Notes: generated from the letters alone by a model not told the origin. Counted from the stretch's first letter, positions 1 through 7,764 are shown. The stretch: DNA of 41,292 nt from an uncultured Akkermansia sp. (GCA_947601655.1 CANQGG010000014.1:1-41292); one strand, 5' to 3'. Numbers and translations are program-made.

Positions 1-144
1 TTTGCCACCAACGTCCGAGCTTCAGTTTGCGCTCACTATCGCTGTCGGAATATAGATTTATTCTACAGTTGCAATTCATGCTCATTCATTGTGGATTATA
101 AGCCTAATTGCAAATATGATTATAATTACTTGTGCGTACGAGAG

Positions 145-182
145 ATAAGCACTAGCATGGAAATAGCCAAGCTGGTGCTTAT
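145..182 (-). terminator. Hairpin after the AbiTii operon
   Basis: A 12-base-pair stem with one mismatch (a G-U pair in RNA) has arms at 145-156 and 171-182. It lies directly after the stop codon of the last gene of the leftward operon. Only a short pyrimidine stretch follows it on the minus strand, so it may be a weak terminator. Confidence 0.5.
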
Positions 183-185
183 TTC

Positions 186-830
186 TTACTGTGTCTGCTC
201 TGAATTAGTTGTTCCTTGCTGAAATTGCGAATTGCTTACATTTCCAAAGATATTTGTTACATAATTATTGATTACCGGATTAGTCGTAGCAATTTTCTTC
301 TCACTTTCGCTGAATTGTACGCCTTCTCCGACAATGCCATTTTCTTCAAGAGTTATTGACCATTCAAGGATTGATGTTCGTACGCTCTCCATTATATTAA
401 ATAGCTGGTTGGAGGATATTTCTAAACGGTATTTTGTCTGAAATGGAGCACTCCCATATTCGTTCAAGTAGGCATTAAGCTTATCAGGGAAATCTACGAT
501 AACACTTTTATTTCCAGATTTATTATATACATCAAGAAGATTTGCAATAGAATCTCTGGCATCATATGAGCTAAAATCTGCTTCATGGGTTTCAAACATA
601 ACCGGTATCCATCCACGGTATGGATTAAACGCGACCACTGAACCTTGGAGTTTCCTGTATTGTGGAACCTCTTTGGACTTGTTATAGCCATTAAGTTCAG
701 AATTAACCCATTCTTTAAAATTATTAAGGTCTAGTTTCCGAGCAATCAGGTAGGCTTTTCTCAGCAGGGACAGGATGTCCCCATTGCCTGATAGTGCTTC
801 TTGTTGTAAATCCAAAACTATTCCGTTCAT
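186..830 (-). CDS. AbiTii-like abortive infection protein with Q/N-rich tail
   Basis: The 214-residue protein begins with a pattern (LLRKAYLIARKL, then WVNSELNGY and VPQYR) that I recognise as the AbiTii domain, named after one of the two proteins of the lactococcal AbiT phage-abortion system. Its molecular activity is not known to me. The last 27 residues are low complexity and Asn/Gln-rich, with SQFQQGTTNSEQ near 201-212. The same motif occurs inside the upstream neighbour. The gene is last in a four-gene leftward operon. Its ribosome binding site (GAGGT) overlaps the TGA of the gene before it, which suggests coupled translation. Base composition is AT-richer than the host genes. Confidence 0.75.
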   Translation of the reverse strand: MNGIVLDLQQEALSGNGDILSLLRKAYLIARKLDLNNFKEWVNSELNGYNKSKEVPQYRKLQGSVVAFNPYRGWIPVMFETHEADFSSYDARDSIANLLDVYNKSGNKSVIVDFPDKLNAYLNEYGSAPFQTKYRLEISSNQLFNIMESVRTSILEWSITLEENGIVGEGVQFSESEKKIATTNPVINNYVTNIFGNVSNSQFQQGTTNSEQTQ

Positions 831-837
831 ATTTACC

Positions 838-1494
838 TCATAGCCCCAATTTGGTCAACAGCAAAGGTATCTGCGAAGCTATTCCACTGGCAATCAAACT
901 GCCTGTTGCGCCAATGGCTAGGTCTCGCAATGTATGCAAAAGCCGCTTTATAGTAGAGGGATGGGCCTGGCATTCAACGGCCCTTTCTGTTTCCTCAATC
1001 ACTTCTTGTATTTTTCCTGAATTTTCACCGAATTCCGTTTTGCTCAAATCATATTTTTTGATTTGATTTAAAAACTCACTTACTGCATCATAGTCAAAAC
1101 CCTTAGAAGACTTTGAGATTTGAGATGAGTTAGTCGTACCTTGCTGAATTTGAATATTTGAGATCGAGGCACCTGTAAGGTTGATACTAAAGCTGTTAGA
1201 GCCTTTGGAACCACCATGACCTACTCTTTCAGCGTTCAACATCGACATTTTCTCTACTTTGACTTGGTAGTGAGCAGGAATTCCTGCTGAACCGCTAAAA
1301 AAACCATTATCGGTTACCAGATATCGTTCATTGATTCCGTTAGGCAAAGCACGCTCAATAATATCTCCATCATCGATGGGAATAGACGCATCATCCACAA
1401 AGATAGTTCCTCGGTCAAATAAAGCGTCTACATCTTCAATGACACTCTGGTCCTGCTTAATAATACGGGCCTTTTCTTTTGGAAAATCAAACAT
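838..1494 (-). CDS. Unknown operon protein with internal QQGTTNS motif
   Basis: I do not recognise the family. The 218 residues fall into an N-terminal part (1-100), a linker with ISNIQIQQGTTNSSQ (111-125), and a C-terminal part (133-218) with two charged helices and a hydrophobic stretch near 190-210 (AIGATGSLIASGIASQIPLL). That stretch could be a membrane segment or a buried helix. The start at 1494 was chosen because AGGAGG lies five bases before that ATG; a longer open frame upstream only overlaps the preceding gene. The linker motif matches the tail of the AbiTii-like protein next to it. The position fits a partner of the AbiTii protein, but this is inference. Confidence 0.7.
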   Translation of the reverse strand: MFDFPKEKARIIKQDQSVIEDVDALFDRGTIFVDDASIPIDDGDIIERALPNGINERYLVTDNGFFSGSAGIPAHYQVKVEKMSMLNAERVGHGGSKGSNSFSINLTGASISNIQIQQGTTNSSQISKSSKGFDYDAVSEFLNQIKKYDLSKTEFGENSGKIQEVIEETERAVECQAHPSTIKRLLHTLRDLAIGATGSLIASGIASQIPLLLTKLGL

Positions 1495-1519
1495 CTTATC
1501 CTCCTTAGCTGATGCTTTC

Positions 1520-2674
1520 TTATATATCACTTTTTCTTCGATTACACTCCAAGCAGCGCATCTTACAGTTTTCCGGGACTGTTTTTCCACCCCGGCTCCA
1601 CGGCGTGATATGATCGGCTTCCATCTCGTTGAACTCATAATGGATCTTGGCCTTACCAGCCGCTTGACAGTCGGGACAGATGCCGCCTTGGCGCTCATAT
1701 GCGGCCCGCTTCTGCGCTTCAGTAAAGGCCCGTAGGTTCAGATGTTTCTCTTCACCGGTAAGGACATATGTATAGATGCCCTTTTTGTTAGTCACTTCAT
1801 CATCCATCATTAGAGCCTTAATTTGGGCCTCTAAAGCATCAGGATCAAGTTCAGTATCCTTGAAGCGGTTATAGAGTAGGCCCCACTCGATTCCCTTCAT
1901 CTCTTTCCGTTTGACAGGGAAAATAGCCTCTACCCACTCAATCACTCGGCGGAAATACAGCCATATGGGATTGGCATTTTCGTCCTGCTGGTGGAGAGCC
2001 ATGTAATCTTCGATAGAGCCTAAACCGTCTCTAGCGGCAATCCATTCAATGGCCGTTTCCAAGTATTCCTGCCTGATTGGGGAGCCGTTCACATAGTCTT
2101 TGGCGATCCGATAAGCAATACAATTCGGCTTTGAAAAGTGAAGCTTTGCGTCAGACAGCCAGGGGCCAGTGTAAGATGTGTTCCTCAATTCCTGCGGCGA
2201 GAGAACTTTACCTGCTATATTGATAATTTTGAACCAGTCTAGCACCTCCGAGGGTGTACCGTCACAGACGTAGATATCCAGCACATAATCCCTGAAATCC
2301 TGCTTTATATCCACCGGAAGATTAAAGAAGTAAAGGTTGTCCACGGAAAAGCACTGCTCATAGCTCTGCCGGTCAGTCTCATCTTTGGCGGCCGCGTAAC
2401 GGCAGATGGAAATAGTGCGCTGCTGGCCGTCCATCAGTTCGTAACGGCCATCGGCGGTCTTGGCCCAATACATCACGTTAATGGGAAACTTCTTCTTGAC
2501 GGACCGGATGACTTCATCCCGGTCCTTGTCGGGATAGATGTACTCGCGTTGATAAGCCGGACGGACATCCAGTCTGCCACCATATGCGACCACGCCTTCG
2601 ATGCCGTCGGGACCCTTTTCCTCATATCCATTAATCAAGTCCTGAACTGTTACCTGGATTCGGTCTATGTTCAT
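1520..2674 (-). CDS. DUF262 and HNH endonuclease domain protein (GmrSD-like)
   Basis: The 384-residue protein has an N-terminal DUF262 domain with the ParB/Srx-like motif DGQQR at 82-86, which in related proteins binds or hydrolyses nucleotide. Its C-terminal HNH nuclease (about 335-382) shows two CxxC pairs (CPDC and CLEC), the ADHITPWSRGG core and a final N-x-x-K. DUF262 proteins include the GmrSD type IV restriction enzymes, which cut modified DNA. The start overlaps the TGA of the methylase gene (ATGA) and has GGAGG eight bases upstream. Being next to a methylase suggests either a restriction partner or a nuclease that senses modification. Full length; nothing appears broken. Confidence 0.85.
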   Translation of the reverse strand: MNIDRIQVTVQDLINGYEEKGPDGIEGVVAYGGRLDVRPAYQREYIYPDKDRDEVIRSVKKKFPINVMYWAKTADGRYELMDGQQRTISICRYAAAKDETDRQSYEQCFSVDNLYFFNLPVDIKQDFRDYVLDIYVCDGTPSEVLDWFKIINIAGKVLSPQELRNTSYTGPWLSDAKLHFSKPNCIAYRIAKDYVNGSPIRQEYLETAIEWIAARDGLGSIEDYMALHQQDENANPIWLYFRRVIEWVEAIFPVKRKEMKGIEWGLLYNRFKDTELDPDALEAQIKALMMDDEVTNKKGIYTYVLTGEEKHLNLRAFTEAQKRAAYERQGGICPDCQAAGKAKIHYEFNEMEADHITPWSRGGKTVPENCKMRCLECNRRKSDI

Positions 2675-3660
2675 TTGAGCACCCTCCTGATCAGAATTCG
2701 GGCATATGTCTCTTTCCCATCAATGGTGAATCTGTGTCCGTATTGTGGGTTGTCTGGAACATAACGGTCGACCCCAAGCATTTCAAATTGCTCAGGGTTA
2801 TACTTATCCAAGAAGGTAATTGGTACGCCCATGATGCCGCCAAAGTCAGCAGGTATCTCAGCTGTCTTGTTTACATTGATTGCATTGTATTGATCGTACT
2901 TCGGGTACTTTTCTGGTGTGTATTTGATATACAGTTCCAGCGGCTGGTGGCGTTTGTCAATGTCAAGGTTTGTAAACCAACAAATATTCCCCATCCGCCG
3001 CCATTTTTGATGCTGCTCATCTATTTTGAAGTCAGTTCCTTTGGCTTCATAATAGTCTGGGACCCGGAACCAGAAATGACCGCTGTTGTATCCTAGCCAG
3101 ACCTTGTCATCTTGAAAATAGTGGAATATTTCACTTAAGATAGCGTGATTCATGTTTCCCAGGATTAAGAACTGCTTGCCGCTGTTCACGAGCAGAGGTA
3201 GATACTCCTTCATCAACGAGAAGGGTGGGTTTGTAACAACGATATCACACTCTTCTAACAAGGCCAAACACTCAGGAGAGCGGAAGTCCCCGTTACCTTC
3301 CAAGGGAGTCTTCACATAGTCCGGCAATCCGATTTGATCATCTCGGTCACTGCTGACGATCTCAAATTTATAACTGGGCTTATCGGCCTCGTAGTGTGTT
3401 GTGATCAGCTTCTTGATTCCCAGCTGGGTAAAATTGAGTTGAAAATAGCGGAAAAAGTTGCTGGTGTAACCGCCAAGTCCATCTCCATAGTGGTCGCTCC
3501 CATCTTCTCCGATCGCCGGATCATCAGCGTTGCAAAAAATGACCTTGCCCTTGAAATATTTCCGATAATGCCGCAACTCATCTTCTATTGTGGACAATTG
3601 GGTATAAAACTCATCTGTCTTTCCTGCTCGAGACATATGTAAATTACTATTGCCCGCCAT
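2671..3660 (-). CDS. EcoRI-type adenine-specific DNA methylase
   Basis: The 329-residue protein looks like the EcoRI methylase family, which transfers a methyl group from S-adenosylmethionine to adenine N6. The catalytic motif IV is NPPF at 144-147, preceded by a hydrophobic strand (CDIVVT). Upstream, KGKVIFCNADDP near 37-48 and the aromatic stretch SNFFRYFQLNF are typical of this family. It is the first gene of the leftward operon, with GGGGGGT upstream of the ATG. There is no dedicated endonuclease of EcoRI type beside it. The DUF262-HNH protein that overlaps it by four bases is the most likely functional partner. Confidence 0.85.
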   Translation of the reverse strand: MAGNSNLHMSRAGKTDEFYTQLSTIEDELRHYRKYFKGKVIFCNADDPAIGEDGSDHYGDGLGGYTSNFFRYFQLNFTQLGIKKLITTHYEADKPSYKFEIVSSDRDDQIGLPDYVKTPLEGNGDFRSPECLALLEECDIVVTNPPFSLMKEYLPLLVNSGKQFLILGNMNHAILSEIFHYFQDDKVWLGYNSGHFWFRVPDYYEAKGTDFKIDEQHQKWRRMGNICWFTNLDIDKRHQPLELYIKYTPEKYPKYDQYNAINVNKTAEIPADFGGIMGVPITFLDKYNPEQFEMLGVDRYVPDNPQYGHRFTIDGKETYARILIRRVLK

Positions 3661-3754
3661 GGCAGTACCCCCCTGGGTAATAATTCATAGTTTGATGATA
3701 CCACAAAGGCTAATGAAAAACAATATGACATGCTTCGACTACGTTGAGAATCCT

Positions 3755-4270
3755 TCAGTTGGACAGGTCAGAAAGAGGCTCGATCACCACGATCTCCCTC
3801 CCCTGCTTCCGTGCATAGCGGACCGTGGCCGCTGTGCCGCCGCGCCACTCACCGTTGTATATCGCCAGCAGATAGGCCGCGTGATCCACCATGTAGCGAT
3901 TGCGCTCCATCATGCAACCATCGTGATAGTCCTCGCTGATGTAAGTCACCGTATCCGCCCTTCTCAAAATCCTCTTATAAAGCCTCCGCGCTGAAGCTGT
4001 CCACTTGTCCGCCTGTCCTTTGAACGGCACGACACAGTGAAGTTTCAGCGCGGGGTTTGTTTTGCGCAGTTCCAGAACGATCAATGCCGCCCAAGTGTCC
4101 GTTCCCTCCGCCATGCCAGAGTAGAAATCTGTCACGCCAGCCTTGATCAGCTTTTGAATTTCCCGCTTCAGCACCGCCTTCAGTTCCACGCACCTACTGT
4201 CTGACTCGTCGTATCCCCACGGGAACTTTTTTGGCCGGTGCCCGGTAAATGCACAGCAATTGTCGAACAT
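3755..4270 (-). CDS. SLOG family protein (DprA/YpsA-like Rossmann fold)
   Basis: The 171-residue protein opens with CCAFTGHRPKKFPWGYDE and continues with YSGMAEGTDTWAA, the signature of SLOG/DUF1273 proteins that bind nucleotides or nucleotide-derived ligands. Such genes are very common on clostridial mobile elements and their role there is not established. The ATG at 4270 is chosen over a TTG one codon upstream because it fits the family start. The gene diverges from the small HTH gene at 4363, and the two share a control region with paired inverted repeats, so both may be controlled by that regulator. Confidence 0.8.
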   Translation of the reverse strand: MFDNCCAFTGHRPKKFPWGYDESDSRCVELKAVLKREIQKLIKAGVTDFYSGMAEGTDTWAALIVLELRKTNPALKLHCVVPFKGQADKWTASARRLYKRILRRADTVTYISEDYHDGCMMERNRYMVDHAAYLLAIYNGEWRGGTAATVRYARKQGREIVVIEPLSDLSN

Positions 4271-4287
4271 CAAAATGCCCCCTTCTG

Positions 4288-4332
4288 TATGGCTAAATAA
4301 TAGCCATATGCCATGGCCATTATATCAGCCAT
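4288..4332. promoter_or_regulatory. Twin inverted-repeat operators between divergent genes
   Basis: The first repeat (4288-4308) is TATGGCTA-AATAA-TAGCCATA, a perfect eight-base dyad. The second (4313-4332) is a looser copy with ATGGC at 4313 and GCCAT at 4328. They lie in the 92-base gap between the leftward SLOG gene and the rightward HTH gene, where promoters of both must sit. They are the natural binding site for the small HTH protein. This role is inferred from position and symmetry. Confidence 0.6.
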
Positions 4333-4362
4333 AATAGGCAGTGTAAAGAAGGGGCTGATCGT

Positions 4363-4569
4363 ATGATTCGCTATGCGCCGCTGTGGAAAACCATGGCTGA
4401 ACAGAAAGTCACAACCTACACCCTGCGTTTCAAATACGGCATGAGCCACGCAACTGTCCAGCGGCTTCAGACCGATATGCCTGTGTCAACGCACACGCTC
4501 AACAAGCTCTGCACGATCCTGAACTGCCAACTGGCAGACATCGCGGAATACGTCCCCGATGATAAGTAA
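4363..4569 (+). CDS. Small Cro/C1-type HTH regulator
   Basis: The 68-residue protein is almost entirely one helix-turn-helix domain: KVTTYTLRFKYGMSHATVQRLQ, then PVSTHTLNKLCTILNCQLADIAEYVPD, as in short XRE-family regulators of mobile elements. It probably represses its own promoter and the divergent SLOG gene through the repeats just upstream. The stop codon lies inside the 5' arm of a strong hairpin. No ligand or dimerisation domain is present beyond the HTH, so control may depend on protein level alone. Confidence 0.85.
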   Translation: MIRYAPLWKTMAEQKVTTYTLRFKYGMSHATVQRLQTDMPVSTHTLNKLCTILNCQLADIAEYVPDDK

Positions 4570-4614
4570 CAGCCCCGGCCTTTGTCACGGCAAAGAGCAT
4601 GGGGCTGTTACTTA
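4563..4614 (+). terminator. Hairpin terminator after HTH gene
   Basis: A perfect 14-base stem pairs 4563-4576 with 4601-4614. The loop is 24 bases and contains a smaller repeat. The stem starts within the final codons of the HTH gene. Only a short T-run follows (TTATTTGCT). Confidence 0.6.
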
Positions 4615-4646
4615 TTTGCTTTGCGAGGCCGCAGCCCCGCAAAGCG

Positions 4647-5030
4647 GCAAAAGCTGAGAAGATCACATCGAATCATATGATGTGATATTCTCAGCTTTTG
4701 CATTTTCGCCGGGATGGACACAAACAGCGTTCCAGCGGTTTGTGTACCACTCACGGCGAAAAGCAGGGGTATCCAAAGGGGGCGGCCAGCCCCATTTGGC
4801 GCACGACTTTGCTTGCAAAGTCTAGTGTGTTATACCTTTTGCGGCCGCTGGCGCGGGAAAGGGGCTGTGGATGGGCACCCACATACCGTTTTCCGTGCCA
4901 GCAGAACAGGGAGAAATTGCATGAATCGTCCATGCAATTTCTCCCTGTTCGGGTGTAGGCGGCGGTGCGAAATGGCGGCTGTCAGGGCCGCCATGAAGCA
5001 GCGTCGCCGGGGCCGCAAAAGGTATACAAA
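4647..5030. repeat. Hairpin-dense non-coding region
   Basis: This stretch has no convincing gene but is packed with inverted repeats. At 4647-4701, a 14-base stem (GCAAAAGCTGAGAA) encloses a further 8-base stem. At 4703-4762, TTTTCGCCG pairs with CGGCGAAAA around an inner ACACAAAC/GTTTGTGT stem. At 4805-4822, GACTTTGC-TT-GCAAAGTC is a tight dyad. At 4831-4846, TATACCTTTTGCGGCC pairs with its complement at 5011-5026 and encloses two more hairpins (4904-4950 and 4972-4994). Such clustering fits a structured RNA, a transfer origin or a single-strand replication origin. From the sequence alone I cannot tell which. Confidence 0.65.
4904..4950. repeat. Perfect 20-bp inverted repeat
   Basis: The arms at 4904-4923 and 4931-4950 are perfectly complementary over 20 bases, with a seven-base loop AATCGTC. 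A stem this long and perfect, with no T-run after it, is unusual for a terminator. It lies within the larger inverted repeat 4831-5026. Confidence 0.9.
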
Positions 5031-5223
5031 AGCCCCCGTTTACCGCAGCATACGATTTGAAGTTCACTCCTTGTACAAGACCCGTCTGGACAAGCCGCTG
5101 TGGGGCAGTTATAATGTTTTTGGACTTTTTTAAAGAATTTTTACGCGTTCCAGGAACAATTTGGCCCTTCTCATGCCCATTCATTATGGAGGGGCCATTC
5201 ACTGAGCCGAAGGAGGTGAGCAT

Positions 5224-6171
5224 ATGGCAGACCAGAACGGCCCTTCCGGTTTCATCGTTATGCTGGCAGATGGGATCATGGAGATACCTCAGGACAGCTA
5301 CCTGTCGTGGATGACGTTGTTCTACGCTTTGCCCAGGGAGCTTGTGGAAAAGCGGCCGGTCTTCCTCACTCTCCCTCGGAACATCATAAAACTCCTGTCG
5401 GATGAAGCGGCCAGAAAGCTCATCGAGGATGATTCGTTTTTGGAGCTGGTTTGGGACTGTTACGCATGGGCAGCGTGGCAGTTTTTTCAAGTTCCCTTCA
5501 AAGATGGAACGTATCACGACATCCCCGGCGAGTGGCAGGACTACTCCGGCGACTTCCCGCTCTGGCGAATGTCCTATGACATCATCCGGTACTTCCGCAG
5601 GAAGTTTGAGACGGAGATGGACTGGAGCTTCCAGCGGCTGTTCCTCATGCCGGAGAACGTAGAGGTACCCTGGCTGAACTGGCAGCAGTTCAGCAACCTT
5701 ATCGGGAATCTCACGGACATGATCGTCGCCGAGGAAAACTGGCAGCCTATCATCGACGAGATATGGCTCAATCGGCAAGCGGAGGATTACAACCGAGGGA
5801 AGAACTCCAAGAAACGGGATTTCCTCCGCTCCTGGTATCACGACCGGACGGCCACGCACCTTTCTCTGGAGGACATCGCGCAGAACGGGACCAAGCTGGA
5901 TGGCGACATGCTGTATGACATCGAGGACCCACGGGCGGAGTTTGAGAAAAAGGTCATGTCGCGGGATGCGGTGGATTCGTTTTTCGCCAGCCTATCCCCA
6001 GAAGATCAGACGATCCTGCGGATGAGGATGGAGGGCTTCACCCAGCAGCAGATCGCGGACAAGCTGGGCTTTAAAACCACCGGGGCCATCTCCAAACGGA
6101 TCGCCAAGATCGCCGCCGGATATGAGGCGTTTGCCCACGGCCAGTATAACGATTTTCTAAGCGAACACTAA
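5224..6171 (+). CDS. Sigma-70-like factor of a mobile element
   Basis: The 315-residue protein ends with a sigma region 4-type helix-turn-helix: PEDQTILRMRMEGFTQQQIADKLGF followed by TGAISKRIAKI (about 260-300). The N-terminal two thirds (Trp- and aromatic-rich, including WSFQRLF and VPWLNW) do not show an obvious region 2, so promoter melting ability is uncertain. Proteins of this shape are common on clostridial conjugative and mobilizable elements and are annotated as sigma factors. AAGGAGGTG lies six bases before the ATG. The roughly 200 bases upstream of the gene (5031-5223) show no gene. Confidence 0.7.
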   Translation: MADQNGPSGFIVMLADGIMEIPQDSYLSWMTLFYALPRELVEKRPVFLTLPRNIIKLLSDEAARKLIEDDSFLELVWDCYAWAAWQFFQVPFKDGTYHDIPGEWQDYSGDFPLWRMSYDIIRYFRRKFETEMDWSFQRLFLMPENVEVPWLNWQQFSNLIGNLTDMIVAEENWQPIIDEIWLNRQAEDYNRGKNSKKRDFLRSWYHDRTATHLSLEDIAQNGTKLDGDMLYDIEDPRAEFEKKVMSRDAVDSFFASLSPEDQTILRMRMEGFTQQQIADKLGFKTTGAISKRIAKIAAGYEAFAHGQYNDFLSEH

Positions 6172-6263
6172 ATCAGGCAGAGATGCAAATTGCAGTCACG
6201 AGACAGCTCGTGGCTGCTTTTTCTATCCCCATGTCGGAAATCCAATCTGAAGGAGGGATCACA

Positions 6264-6491
6264 ATGCTCCCAACAAGATACAAAATGCCGCTTTTCGCCG
6301 CCCCACTGTCCCGGCACGGCGAGAAGGCGAAAACGCGCGCACAGCGCCGAAAAATCGCCAAAATGACACCGGGAATATACAGAAATCTTCCCGGACCCCC
6401 AAATCTCAATTATCATCTGAAAAGGAGTAACAATGCCGCGTATGAGCAAGAAGCGGCGGGAGGAATGGTCTTTCTTCCTCAACCGCCGTAA
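6264..6491 (+). CDS. Small basic protein, possible
   Basis: A 75-codon frame starts at an ATG placed seven bases after GAAGGAGGG, a very strong ribosome binding site. The product is basic (RHGEKAKTRAQRRKIAKM) with no domain I recognise. It overlaps the next small gene by 59 bases in another frame. The ribosome site argues for translation, but the overlap and lack of family recognition leave it doubtful; it may be a leader peptide coupled to the next gene. Confidence 0.4.
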   Translation: MLPTRYKMPLFAAPLSRHGEKAKTRAQRRKIAKMTPGIYRNLPGPPNLNYHLKRSNNAAYEQEAAGGMVFLPQPP

Positions 6492-6621
6492 TCGTATTAC
6501 ATATAACCCCATTTGCCGGGGCTGCACCCAGGACTGCAAACAGAGCTTCCGCATGGGCATCGTCGTCTGCGACCGCTACTGGTCAAAGCGTTGGAAGCCC
6601 CAGGATCGGAGGACTCAGTAA
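6433..6621 (+). CDS. Small four-cysteine mobile-element protein
   Basis: The 62-residue product begins MPRMSKKRREEWSFFLN and carries cysteines in the order CRGC, then DCKQS, then a single C (VVCDRY), likely a zinc knuckle. I recognise this as a small protein regularly found just upstream of relaxase genes on clostridial elements; its function is unknown. AAGGAG precedes the ATG by six bases. Its stop codon overlaps the ATG of the relaxase (TAATG), so the two are translationally coupled. A role in DNA binding or mobilization is inferred from position only. Confidence 0.75.
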   Translation: MPRMSKKRREEWSFFLNRRNRITYNPICRGCTQDCKQSFRMGIVVCDRYWSKRWKPQDRRTQ

Positions 6622-7589
6622 TGGAACAGGCGCAACACGCCATTCTGCGTTTTCTCAAGCACAAGGGTCCCGCCATCGGCCAAATCGAGGCTCACGATGA
6701 GCGCACCAAGGAGGAATACGCCAGCAATCCCGATATAGACCGGAGCCGCAGCAAGTACAATTTCCACATCGTGGAGCCGCAGGGCAAATACCGCAGATCG
6801 GTCGAGCAGCAGATCCGCGAGTCTGGCTGCCGTACCCGCACAGACAGCGTTCGCATGGTAGAGGCCCTCATTACGGCCAGTCCGGGATTTTTCAAAGGTA
6901 AAAAGAAAGCGGAGATAAAGGAATACTTTGAATTTGCTCTCCAGTTCATCGAAAAGCATCAGTCCAAAAAGACGATCATATCCGCCGTGGTGCATATGGA
7001 CGAGAAAACGCCCCATATGCACCTTTGCTTTGTCCCGCTGACCGAGGATGGCCGGTTATGCGCCAAGGAGATCATCGGGAACAAGAAGAAGCTGACATGG
7101 TGGCAGGACGAGTTCTGGAAGCACATGGTCAAACGATACCCGGACCTGGAGCGGGGCGAGAGCGCCAGCCAGACCGGCCGGGACCATATCCCCACCAGGC
7201 TGTTCAAAGAGGCCGTCCATCTAAACCAGCAGCGGGACAAGCTCATGCAGCTCTTGTCTGAGATCACGCCCTTCAACGCGGGCAAAAAGACCGCCGAGAT
7301 CGAGGCCATCCTGAGTACATATATCCCCGGTGTGGAAAAGATGAAGACGCGCCTCAAGAAGTTTGACAGTGCCTATCGCCAGCTCAAAGATGAAAATGAG
7401 CAGTTGGAGAAAAAACTGGACGCCGCATCCAGAAAAAGCGTAAAGGAGCAGATGGACATCGCGCAAAGGCTGAGCGACTACGAGGCTTTGCGCCGGACGG
7501 TGGAATCTATCCCGCCGGAGGTGATGGACCTCTACACTCGGATGTCAAAGCAGTCCAAAAAGGAGGTCGATAGAAATAGCGTCCAATAG
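6621..7589 (+). CDS. MobV family relaxase (plasmid recombination protein)
   Basis: The 322-residue protein is a MobV/Pre relaxase. These enzymes nick one strand at the transfer origin and stay attached to its 5' end during mobilization. The metal-binding motif HMDEKTPHMH lies at 125-134, with the conserved N-terminal segment SKYNFHIVEP at 44-53. The C-terminal third (about 240-320) is a predicted coiled coil rich in Lys and Glu. The start at 6621 is chosen because it overlaps the previous stop and matches the family start (MEQAQHAILRFLKHKG); the open frame extends further upstream only as a shadow. Transfer machinery is absent, so a helper element would be needed. Confidence 0.9.
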   Translation: MEQAQHAILRFLKHKGPAIGQIEAHDERTKEEYASNPDIDRSRSKYNFHIVEPQGKYRRSVEQQIRESGCRTRTDSVRMVEALITASPGFFKGKKKAEIKEYFEFALQFIEKHQSKKTIISAVVHMDEKTPHMHLCFVPLTEDGRLCAKEIIGNKKKLTWWQDEFWKHMVKRYPDLERGESASQTGRDHIPTRLFKEAVHLNQQRDKLMQLLSEITPFNAGKKTAEIEAILSTYIPGVEKMKTRLKKFDSAYRQLKDENEQLEKKLDAASRKSVKEQMDIAQRLSDYEALRRTVESIPPEVMDLYTRMSKQSKKEVDRNSVQ

Positions 7590-7764
7590 AGATGTTTGGA
7601 GCGGCCTGGCAGACCTGTTGGCAGGTCTGATCGAAAAATACGCATTGACTCTTGATATTGACAACATGACACCTACTGTTGAGAATGCAGTATCAGGCGA
7701 AGATGATCTCGCCCCAAACAAAGAAATATTGGAACGCACAGTTGAAAAACACAAAGCAGCATGA
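7576..7764 (+). CDS. Small protein, possible ATA start
   Basis: From 7525 to 7764 one frame is open, but it holds no ATG, GTG or TTG near its beginning. AGGAGG (7561-7566) lies nine bases before an ATA codon at 7576, giving a 62-residue product that begins (M)ASNRDVWSGLADLLAGLIEKY. It is acidic and mostly helical at the N-terminus, and looks like small proteins I have seen after relaxase genes on related elements. It overlaps the end of the MobV gene by 14 bases. Initiation at ATA is inference; a sequencing error or a decayed start is the alternative. Confidence 0.5.
   Translation: MASNRDVWSGLADLLAGLIEKYALTLDIDNMTPTVENAVSGEDDLAPNKEILERTVEKHKAA

Noticed and set aside
1495..1698. N-terminal extension of the motif protein by 68 residues
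   Set aside because: It overlaps the end of the DUF262-HNH gene in another frame and has no ribosome site; ATG 1494 has AGGAGG.
4714..5859. Open frames through the hairpin region on both strands (up to 345 codons)
   Set aside because: They cross stacked inverted repeats, have no ribosome site, and run into the sigma-like gene on the wrong strand.
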